Below the pieces are notes generated by a model. It saw only the letters and a list, made by a program, of their open reading frames with translations, did not search any database and was not told the origin of the DNA. Shown here one piece after another: positions 1 through 6,631 of a stretch of 6,631 nucleotides of DNA (position 1 is its first letter; every line of letters begins with the position of its first letter). The translations under genes were made by a program, and so were the position numbers. This DNA comes from Alphaproteobacteria bacterium (lineage in GTDB: Bacteria; Pseudomonadota; Alphaproteobacteria; SP197): assembly GCA_022822575.1 (NCBI GenBank), contig JAJEBJ010000460.1:1-6631 (forward strand). The letters are read 5' to 3'.

Positions 1-407
1 CATCGATCTTCATGAGGATTCCCCGAAGCCGCGCCCGACAGAGCCGGCCACTCCGGTCTGGCGGACCAGGTCGCACGGAGCACTCGCCGGCACACGTTGA
101 TGGCGCCGGTACGCGAGCCTGTTTCCGTCACAGGACCCGCCGGCACCCGGCCAGGCCCCCGTACTGTCTAAGGCCGGACACCCGGCGCCGGATGTTCCGA
201 AGGCGACATGATCACATCCCCTGACAGTCATGGCCGGCATTCCCTTCAGCGATGGCGGCGAAGTCTACTCCAGACCCCCGGCCAGCGCACAACCGGAGAC
301 GTGGATGCTAGCGGATCAGGGGCCCGCGGTTGACTTTGGGGCGTCAATCGCGGACCTTCCGGCGCCTTCCATCAGGACTTCCTGCCCTTCCCGAGGTCTC
401 ATCGACC
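1..407. other. Non-coding region upstream of the his operon
   Basis: I see no convincing gene in these 407 bases. Open frames exist on both strands, but their translations are rich in Arg, Pro, Gly and Ser, match no family I recognise, and look like the usual by-products of GC-rich DNA. Small inverted repeats occur, for example CCTGT/ACAGG at 118-122 and 130-134 and a 10-bp palindrome at 182-191. The one strong structure is the hairpin at 319-358, listed separately. I could not find a good -35/-10 pair for hisG: TTGACT at 330-335 is a fair -35, but the bases 17 nt downstream (GACCTT) make a poor -10. The hisG promoter probably lies here but is not resolved. Confidence 0.55.
319..358 (+). promoter_or_regulatory. 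Strong hairpin / inverted repeat upstream of hisG
   Basis: Bases 324-334 (CCGCGGTTGAC) pair with 343-353 (GTCAATCGCGG) over 11 consecutive positions, ten Watson-Crick and one G-U, around an 8-nt loop at 335-342. After one C/A mismatch the stem continues with G322-C355 and G321-C356 plus two G-U pairs. No T-run follows, so it is not a normal intrinsic terminator. It ends about 50 nt before the hisG start. It could be an RNA structure in the his leader or, as DNA, a TTGAC-N8-GTCAA operator for a dimeric regulator. The structure is seen directly; its function is inferred. Confidence 0.5.
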
Positions 408-1286
408 ATGACGGCCGCCCGCACCATCCGCCTCGGTCTTCCCAAGGGCCGCATGCAGGACAATGTCCATGCCCTCCTCGAGGATGCGGGCATTCACATC
501 CGTTCGGGACGCGTCACCAGCGCCCGCGACTACCGGCCGGCGATCTCGCTGCCGGATTTCGATGCCAAGCTTCTCAAGCCCCAGAACATCGTCGAGATGC
601 TCCACATCGGCAGCCGCGACATCGGCTTTACCGGCCGCGACTGGGTGATCGAGAAGGAGGCTGATCTTGTCGAACTCGTTGACACCGGTCTCGATCCGGT
701 GGAACTCGTTGCCGCGGCGCCCGTGAAGATCCTGGAAGACGGCCGTTTGCCCGACCGCCACCTGGTGGTGGCGAGCGAGTACGAGCGCCTGACACGCTCG
801 TGGATTGCCGATGCATCGCTTGACGCCACCTTCGTGCGCTCATACGGAGCCACCGAGGTGTTCCCGCCGGAGGATGCCGATTGCATCATCGACAACTCGG
901 CAACCGGAGCCACGCTGCGCGCCAACGGACTGGAGACCGTTGCCTCCATCCTGGCGTCGTCAACCTGCCTCTTTGCGCATCCAGCAGCCCTTGACGATGC
1001 AGAAAAGCGCGACGCCATATCGAGTTTTGCGATGATGATCCGTTCGGTCATCGATGCCAGACGCAGGGTGATGGTCGAAGTGAACGTCACAGCCGAGTAC
1101 CTCGAACCGGTCGTTTCCAGCCTGCCTTCCATGCGCGAGCCGACCATCTCGCCGCTTCACGGAAACAGCGGTTACGCCGTCAAGGCTGCCGTGCCTCGCA
1201 ACGAGCTGGCGCATATCATTCCGCGCATCAAGGCGATGGGCGGCACCGACATCGTTGTCAGTCCCATCAGCAATATCGTGGCATGA
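408..1286 (+). CDS. hisG: ATP phosphoribosyltransferase, long form (HisG)
   Basis: HisG catalyses the first committed step of histidine synthesis in the cytoplasm, joining ATP and PRPP to give phosphoribosyl-ATP. The protein is 292 residues, the size of the long form. The N-terminus has the typical GLPKGRM motif (residues 10-16). The PRPP-binding loop is DNSATGATLRANGL at 162-175. An ACT-like C-terminal domain (about 216-292, ending near MGGTDIVVSPISNIVA) normally mediates histidine feedback inhibition, so this form should not need HisZ. The ATG at 408 was chosen because it starts just before the conserved motif and has GAGGT at 393-397, 10 nt upstream; the frame extends to a TTG at 330, but that adds 26 residues unlike the family and would start inside the hairpin. 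It is the first gene of the operon, 33 nt before hisB. Confidence 0.95.
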   Translation: MTAARTIRLGLPKGRMQDNVHALLEDAGIHIRSGRVTSARDYRPAISLPDFDAKLLKPQNIVEMLHIGSRDIGFTGRDWVIEKEADLVELVDTGLDPVELVAAAPVKILEDGRLPDRHLVVASEYERLTRSWIADASLDATFVRSYGATEVFPPEDADCIIDNSATGATLRANGLETVASILASSTCLFAHPAALDDAEKRDAISSFAMMIRSVIDARRRVMVEVNVTAEYLEPVVSSLPSMREPTISPLHGNSGYAVKAAVPRNELAHIIPRIKAMGGTDIVVSPISNIVA

Positions 1287-1319
1287 GGCCGAAGGCCATC
1301 GGCGCACGGGAGAATCAAG

Positions 1320-1904
1320 ATGGAACGCGTTGCGACAGTCAGCCGATCAACCCGAGAGACCGCCGTGACGGTCACCGTCAATCTTGACGGCACCGGCAAG
1401 AGCGATGTCGTCACCGGTCTCAGATTTCTCGATCACCTCCTGGACTCCCTGACACGACACAGCCGCATGGATGTGGCGCTTCACGCCGAGGGCGACCTGG
1501 ATGTCGATGATCATCACACGGCGGAAGACTGTGCCCTGGCGCTCGGTGCGGCAGTCGACGAAGCCCTGGGAGACAAGCGCGGCATCCGCCGCTTCGCCGA
1601 CGCCCATGTGCCGCTCGACGAAGCCGTGGCAAGGGCGGTGATCGATCTTTCCGGACGCCCCTTTGCCCATGTCGATCTGGGTCTGAAGCGCGAGCGCATC
1701 GGCGATACGGCAGCGGAGATGATTCCGCACGTTCTTTCGAGTTTTGCCATGACCGGGCACCTCACGCTTCATGTCGACGTGCTGCGCGGCATCAATGACC
1801 ACCACCGCGCCGAAGCGGCCTTCAAGGCGGTTGCTGTCGCCTTGCGCCAGGCGGTCGCTTTCGACGGTCACGACGAGATCCCGAGCACGAAAGGACGTCT
1901 GTGA
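1320..1904 (+). CDS. hisB: Imidazoleglycerol-phosphate dehydratase (HisB), monofunctional
   Basis: HisB removes water from imidazole-glycerol phosphate to give imidazole-acetol phosphate, step six of the pathway. The 194-residue protein covers only the dehydratase domain; there is no N-terminal histidinol-phosphatase as in enterobacterial HisB, so that activity must be encoded elsewhere. The two metal-binding repeats are clear: FLDHLLDSLTRH (36-47) with DDHHTAED (63-70), and NDHHRAEAAFKA (159-170). Also present are GDKRGIRRF (84-92), DLSGRP (109-114) and the typical ending PSTKGRL (188-194). These His and Glu residues bind the two manganese ions in characterised family members. The start has a good Shine-Dalgarno, GGGAGA at 1308-1313, 6 nt before the ATG. 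The stop overlaps the hisH start by 4 nt. Confidence 0.97.
   Translation: MERVATVSRSTRETAVTVTVNLDGTGKSDVVTGLRFLDHLLDSLTRHSRMDVALHAEGDLDVDDHHTAEDCALALGAAVDEALGDKRGIRRFADAHVPLDEAVARAVIDLSGRPFAHVDLGLKRERIGDTAAEMIPHVLSSFAMTGHLTLHVDVLRGINDHHRAEAAFKAVAVALRQAVAFDGHDEIPSTKGRL
1890..1895 (+). promoter_or_regulatory. Ribosome binding site supporting the hisH GTG start
   Basis: AAAGGA lies 5 nt before the GTG at 1901, inside the last codons of hisB. It supports GTG as the true hisH start, with a GTGA overlap (1901-1904) between the hisH start and the hisB stop, the usual arrangement for translational coupling. Confidence 0.6.
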
Positions 1905-2506
1905 CGGTGCCCGAGGTCGTGGTCTGCCGCACCGGAACGGCCAATCTTGCCTCGGTCCTCGCCGCACTCAGACGTGCCGGCGGCGTGGCCCGTACCGGTC
2001 GTTCGGCCGACGAAATCCTGACGGCCACCCATGTCGTGCTGCCTGGCGTGGGGACCTTTGGCGCGGCCATGGACACGCTTCGCGACACCGGTACGGACGA
2101 TGCCCTGAAGCAGCGCATCGATAGCGGGAAGCCGCTTCTCGCCATCTGTGTCGGATTTCAGCTTCTGTGCCGCTCCAGCGAGGAATCCCCCGGCGCCACC
2201 GGCCTTGGCCTCATCGATGACAGGGTGACGCGGTTTCCTGAAGAGGTGCGGGTTCCCCAGTTCGGCTGGAACAGCCTGGCGCCCGACAGCGGTTGCAGGA
2301 CACTCGCCGCCGGCCACGCCTACTTTGCCAACTCCTATCGTCTCGAACGCGCGCCCCGGGACTGGCGGGCCGCCACTTCGGACCATGGCGGTCCCTTCGT
2401 TGCCGCACTGGAGCGCGATACCCTTGTCGCCTGCCAGTTTCATCCGGAACTTTCGGGTTCCTGGGGCGCGGCACTGATCCGCCGCTGGCTGGCCATGCCA
2501 TGTTGA
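1901..2506 (+). CDS. hisH: Imidazole glycerol phosphate synthase, glutaminase subunit (HisH)
   Basis: HisH is the class I glutamine amidotransferase subunit that hydrolyses glutamine and passes ammonia to HisF. The protein has 201 residues, normal for the family. The catalytic triad is visible: Cys83 in AICVGFQLL, and His181 and Glu183 in QFHPE. PGVGTFGAAM (48-57) gives the oxyanion-hole region, and GLGLIDDRV, FGWNSL and YFANSY are conserved blocks. The nucleophile elbow reads CVGFQ where many homologues have CLGMQ, a mild change. More unusual is the N-terminal loop, RTGTANLASV at 10-19, where the common form is YGxGNxxSV. Translation starts at GTG and overlaps hisB by 4 nt. The gene overlaps hisF by 7 nt, fitting the obligate HisH-HisF complex. 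Confidence 0.95.
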   Translation: MTVPEVVVCRTGTANLASVLAALRRAGGVARTGRSADEILTATHVVLPGVGTFGAAMDTLRDTGTDDALKQRIDSGKPLLAICVGFQLLCRSSEESPGATGLGLIDDRVTRFPEEVRVPQFGWNSLAPDSGCRTLAAGHAYFANSYRLERAPRDWRAATSDHGGPFVAALERDTLVACQFHPELSGSWGAALIRRWLAMPC

Positions 2507-3285
2507 CTGCGCGGGTCATCCCCTGCCTCGATGTCGACGCCGGGCGCGTTGTCAAGGGCGTCCGTTTCCAGGGGTTGAAGGACGCTGGCGACCCGGTGGA
2601 GCTGGCCACGGCCTACGAACAGCAGGGTGCCGACGAGATCGTCATGCTGGACGTGTCGGCAACGCCTCAAGGCAGGCACAACGCCCGCGACGCCGTGGCA
2701 GCGGTGCGCCAGAACCTGGGCACTCCGCTGACCGTGGGCGGCGGCGTCAGGTCGGTTGACGACGCCGGAGCCCTGCTTGAGGCCGGTGCTGACAAGGTCG
2801 CGGCCAACACCGCGGCCGTCTCGAGACCGGAACTCCTCGCGGAGATGGCCCGGAAGTTCGGACGCCAGTGCACAGTCGTGGCCATCGATGCCGCCGCCCA
2901 TGGAGAAATCTGGGAGGTCGTCACCCTGTCGGGTCGCCAGCGCACGGGCATGGATGCCGTTCACTGGGCCGTCCGGGCGGTTGAACAGGGCGCCGGCGAG
3001 ATCCTGCTGACAAGCTGGGACCGCGACGGCACCCGTTCCGGCTACGAGACCAGGCTCATCGCCACCGTGGCTGCCGCAGTGCCGGTACCGGTTATCGCCT
3101 CTGGCGGCGCCGCCTCGCCTGCCCATCTCGTCGAGGCTCTCAGACACGGCGCCGACGCAGTGCTGGCCGCCTCCATATTCCACGAGTCCGACTACACGGT
3201 CGGAGACGTCAAGCGGGCCATGACGGAGGCGGGCATCCCGACACGACCGGGTCCCGGGCACGAACACCAGGGGGCACACGCATGA
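2500..3285 (+). CDS. hisF: Imidazole glycerol phosphate synthase, cyclase subunit (HisF)
   Basis: HisF uses ammonia from HisH to convert PRFAR into imidazole-glycerol phosphate and AICAR, linking histidine and purine synthesis. The 261-residue protein is a (beta/alpha)8 barrel. The two catalytic aspartates fall at their standard positions: Asp11 in VIPCLDVD and Asp130 in VVAIDA. Phosphate-binding glycine motifs are TVGGGVR (78-84) and ASGGAAS (200-206), and LLTSWDRDGTRSGYE (169-183) is the usual second-half signature. The ATG at 2500 gives the expected MLTARVIPCLD start; the longer open frame from 2293 lies inside hisH. There is no good Shine-Dalgarno, so coupling to hisH (7-nt overlap) is likely. 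The C-terminus carries a short tail, GPGHEHQGAHA, beyond the usual end. Confidence 0.97.
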   Translation: MLTARVIPCLDVDAGRVVKGVRFQGLKDAGDPVELATAYEQQGADEIVMLDVSATPQGRHNARDAVAAVRQNLGTPLTVGGGVRSVDDAGALLEAGADKVAANTAAVSRPELLAEMARKFGRQCTVVAIDAAAHGEIWEVVTLSGRQRTGMDAVHWAVRAVEQGAGEILLTSWDRDGTRSGYETRLIATVAAAVPVPVIASGGAASPAHLVEALRHGADAVLAASIFHESDYTVGDVKRAMTEAGIPTRPGPGHEHQGAHA

Positions 3286-4529
3286 TCATCCCGTCGATCG
3301 ACCTGTCGAATGGCCAGGCCGTCCAGCTCGTCGGCGGCAGGGAACCACGTATCGAGGCTGGTGATCCCCGGCCGATCGCCGAGCGCTTCCGCCTGGCCGG
3401 AGAGATCGCGGTCATCGACCTCGACGCCGCCCGGGGCACCGGTCACAACCGTGCTCTCATCGAGGAACTCGTACGCATGGCACCCTGCCGTGTCGGGGGC
3501 GGCATCCGGGACGTCGAGGCGGCACGGCACTGGCTCGATGCCGGTGCCCGCAAGATCATCCTCGGAACCGCGGCTACACCGGAGATTCTCTCTCAACTGC
3601 CGCGCCAGCGTGTCATCGTCGCCCTCGATGCCCTGCATGACGAGGTGGTCACCCACGGCTGGACGACACGAAGCGGTGAGACCGTGGAGACCGGGATGAC
3701 ACGACTTCGCGGCCTCGCCGGCGGCTTTCTCGTCACCTTCGTCGAGCGCGAGGGGAAGATGGAAGGAACGGATCTCGACCGCGCCCTTGCCCTCGCCAGG
3801 GCAACAGGCGATGCCCGTCTGACGGTGGCAGGCGGGTTTACCGACCCCCCGGAAATCGCCACGGCCGACCGTGCCGGCATCGACGCCCAGGTCGGGATGG
3901 CGCTCTATTCGGGCGCCCTTCACCTTGCCGATGCCATTGCAGCGCCGCTGGTCAGTGACAGAGCGGATGGCCTGTGGCCGACCGTCGTGGTGGACGAGCA
4001 CCAGCGGGCCCTGGGTCTGGCGTGGTCGGATGCCGAGAGCCTTCGGGCTGCGGTTGACCGGAAGGCGGGTGTCTATCACTCGCGCACCCGGGGTCTGTGG
4101 ATCAAGGGTGAGACGTCCGGCGCCACCCAGGATCTGCTGAGAATCGACGCCGACTGTGACCGCGATGCCCTGAAGTTCACCGTGCGCCAGGCGGGCAGCG
4201 GCTTCTGTCACCTCGGAACCCGGACCTGCTGGGGCGACGATGCGGGTCTTCCGGCCCTTGTCCGTGTTCTCGCCGACCGCCTGACGGACGCACCCGCCGG
4301 CTCCTACACCTTCCGGCTCCTGCGCGACCCGGCGGCCATCGAGGCAAAGCTCCTCGAGGAAGCCGGTGAACTGGCCAGGGCCGGAACAGCGGCCGATGTC
4401 ATCCACGAGGCGGCCGATGTCATCTTCTTTGCCCTGATCGCAGCAGTGCGCGCCGGCGTGGACCTCGCCGACATCGAGGGAGAACTCGACCGTCGGGCCC
4501 TCGCCATCACCAGGCGCTCCGCCACCTGA
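3282..4529 (+). CDS. Trifunctional HisA-HisI-HisE fusion: ProFAR isomerase, PR-AMP cyclohydrolase, PR-ATP pyrophosphatase
   Basis: This 415-residue protein joins three consecutive pathway enzymes. Residues 1-222 are a HisA-type barrel: IIPSIDL with Asp7, VGGGIR (71-76), ALDAL with Asp116, AGGF (183-186) and VGMALYSG (204-211). Residues about 228-318 are HisI, with WIKGETSG (273-280), the metal-binding DCDRD (291-295) and all three expected zinc cysteines, Cys292, Cys309 and Cys316. Residues about 325-415 are HisE, with GSYTFRLL (340-347) and acidic MazG-like residues Glu359, Glu360, Glu363, Glu376 and Asp379. HisI-HisE fusions are common; a HisA domain in front is not, as far as I know. In the HisA domain the canonical T-D-x-x-[DK]DGT stretch reads TFVEREGK (152-159), so isomerase activity is likely but not assured. 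It starts in a 4-nt ATGA overlap with hisF, with AGGGGG at 3269-3274 as ribosome site. No break in frame is seen. Confidence 0.9.
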   Translation: MIIPSIDLSNGQAVQLVGGREPRIEAGDPRPIAERFRLAGEIAVIDLDAARGTGHNRALIEELVRMAPCRVGGGIRDVEAARHWLDAGARKIILGTAATPEILSQLPRQRVIVALDALHDEVVTHGWTTRSGETVETGMTRLRGLAGGFLVTFVEREGKMEGTDLDRALALARATGDARLTVAGGFTDPPEIATADRAGIDAQVGMALYSGALHLADAIAAPLVSDRADGLWPTVVVDEHQRALGLAWSDAESLRAAVDRKAGVYHSRTRGLWIKGETSGATQDLLRIDADCDRDALKFTVRQAGSGFCHLGTRTCWGDDAGLPALVRVLADRLTDAPAGSYTFRLLRDPAAIEAKLLEEAGELARAGTAADVIHEAADVIFFALIAAVRAGVDLADIEGELDRRALAITRRSAT

Positions 4530-4574
4530 AGGCACGGGCCTCCCCAAAAAGTTGTCTTTGCCGGCGATCTGCCC
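4530..4574. other. his-groESL intergenic spacer, no clear terminator
   Basis: Just after the fusion gene there is only a 4-bp stem (AGGC 4530-4533 with GCCT 4538-4541), followed by CCCCAAAAAG and no T-run. No intrinsic terminator for the his operon is recognisable, so the his transcript may end by Rho or read through into groESL. Confidence 0.4.
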
Positions 4575-4602
4575 CTTGAACTCGCCGCTCTGCCTCCTAC
4601 AT
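4575..4602 (+). promoter_or_regulatory. Predicted groESL promoter (CTTGAA-N16-CTACAT)
   Basis: CTTGAA at 4575-4580 and CTACAT at 4597-4602 are separated by 16 nt. CTTGAA is the -35 form shared by heat-shock sigma-32 (RpoH) promoters and is close to the TTGAC of housekeeping promoters in alphaproteobacteria; CTACAT is an acceptable -10. Transcription would start near 4608-4610, inside the left arm of CIRCE, the expected place for repression by HrcA. The match is by eye, and I cannot tell RpoH from the housekeeping sigma factor with confidence. Confidence 0.5.
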
Positions 4603-4603
4603 G

Positions 4604-4638
4604 ACTGTTGGCACTCTCCTCCGGTGAGTGCCAACAGT
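4604..4638 (+). promoter_or_regulatory. CIRCE operator (HrcA binding site)
   Basis: The core TTGGCACTC (4608-4616), 9-nt spacer (4617-4625) and GAGTGCCAA (4626-4634) match the CIRCE consensus TTAGCACTC-N9-GAGTGCTAA, with one compensated change per arm (A to G on the left, T to C on the right). The symmetry continues outward for four more pairs, giving perfect 13-bp arms at 4604-4616 and 4626-4638. CIRCE is bound by the repressor HrcA, whose activity depends on GroEL, so chaperone supply feeds back on transcription. It lies 44 nt before groES and overlaps the predicted transcription start. hrcA is not in the window. Confidence 0.95.
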
Positions 4639-4681
4639 GCTTGAACCCGGAAGGAATCACATTCATACAGGAGGTTGCAAC

Positions 4682-4969
4682 ATGGCGTTCCGTCCGTTGC
4701 ACGACCGCGTTCTGGTTCGTCGCCTCGACAGCGACGAAGTCACCGCGGGCGGCATCATCATTCCAGACACTGCCAAGGAAAAACCGATGGAGGGCGAAGT
4801 CGTCGCCACCGGTCCTGGCGCCCGCGACGAGTCCGGTGCGATCCAGGCGCTCGACGTCAAGGCGGGTGACCGAATCCTTTTCGGCAAGTGGTCTGGCACC
4901 GAGGTCAAGATCGATGGCGACGAACTCCTCATCATGAAGGAGTCCGACATCATGGGCGTCATCGAGTGA
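4682..4969 (+). CDS. groES: Co-chaperonin GroES (Hsp10)
   Basis: GroES forms the seven-subunit lid of the GroEL folding chamber in the cytoplasm. The 95-residue protein is full length and starts MAFRPLHDRVLVRR, typical of the family. The mobile loop that contacts GroEL is visible around residues 16-33, with GGIIIPDTAKEKP after SDEVTA. The C-terminal part has FGKWSGTEVKIDG and ends ESDIMGVIE, both standard. A strong ribosome site, AGGAGG at 4669-4674, lies 7 nt before the ATG at 4682 and fixes the start; the frame is open 18 codons further upstream, but that would begin inside CIRCE. It is the first gene of the groESL unit, 37 nt before groEL. Confidence 0.97.
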   Translation: MAFRPLHDRVLVRRLDSDEVTAGGIIIPDTAKEKPMEGEVVATGPGARDESGAIQALDVKAGDRILFGKWSGTEVKIDGDELLIMKESDIMGVIE

Positions 4970-5006
4970 GACTTTAGGAAGCGAACCCAAAGGAGATAAC
5001 AGCAAG

Positions 5007-6631
<1,625 letters not shown>

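Noticed and set aside
1..13. Possible divergent gene starting ATG at 13 on the minus strand (MKID...)
   Set aside because: Only four codons are inside the window, with no clear Shine-Dalgarno. It cannot be supported without the sequence to the left.
208..333. 41-codon open frame upstream of hisG whose stop falls in the left arm of the hairpin, considered as a his leader peptide
   Set aside because: It has only two scattered His codons, no His run and only a weak GAAGG ribosome site with short spacing. There is no terminator-antiterminator pair.
230..664. Plus-strand open frame of 144 codons overlapping the start of hisG
   Set aside because: Its second half is hisG in another frame, and the first half has no recognisable content.
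1287..1297. GGCC-GAA-GGCC mini-hairpin between hisG and hisB
   Set aside because: A 4-bp stem of GGCC is common by chance in this base composition, and there is no further structure.
4530..4541. Small stem AGGC/GCCT after the his operon as a terminator
   Set aside because: It has only 4 bp and is followed by C and A residues rather than T.
3192..4634. Long minus-strand open frame of 480 codons opposite hisF and the HisA-HisI-HisE gene
   Set aside because: It lies antisense to a gene with clear domains, matches no family I know, and long antisense frames are expected in GC-rich coding DNA.
4640..4668. Second promoter-like match (CTTGAA with TCATAC) just upstream of groES
   Set aside because: The start would fall at about 4675, after the strong AGGAGG ribosome site, leaving the groES message without it.

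Overview
The window looks like part of an alphaproteobacterial chromosome. It is GC-rich throughout, and all supported genes run on the + strand. The alphaproteobacterial assignment rests mainly on GroEL and GroES, whose sequences look ordinary for that class, and on the groESL control region, which has a CIRCE operator under a CTTGAA-type promoter. The species cannot be named from the sequence.

Layout. Positions 1-407 hold no convincing gene; the main feature there is a strong hairpin about 50 nt upstream of hisG. Positions 408-4529 are a compact histidine-biosynthesis operon: hisG, hisB, hisH, hisF, and a 415-residue gene fusing HisA, HisI and HisE. After a 33-nt gap between hisG and hisB, the remaining genes overlap by 4, 7 and 4 nt, which implies co-transcription and translational coupling. 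Positions 4530-4681 are a control region carrying a promoter and a perfect 13-bp-arm CIRCE. Positions 4682-6631 hold groES and groEL; groEL runs off the window close to its natural end.

How the genes work together. With the three-domain fusion, the operon encodes exactly the first six steps of histidine synthesis, from ATP plus PRPP to imidazole-acetol phosphate: HisG (1), HisE (2), HisI (3), HisA (4), HisH/HisF (5) and HisB (6). The enzymes for the last steps (hisC, histidinol-phosphatase, hisD) are not here. groES-groEL is a separate heat-shock unit that appears to be repressed by HrcA at CIRCE.

The most interesting item is the HisA-HisI-HisE fusion. Its HisA half is divergent at an active-site position usually occupied by an acidic residue. 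Its HisI-HisE half resembles, from memory, the corresponding part of fungal His4. No wholly new system is evident; the rest of the window is recognisable metabolism and chaperone genes.
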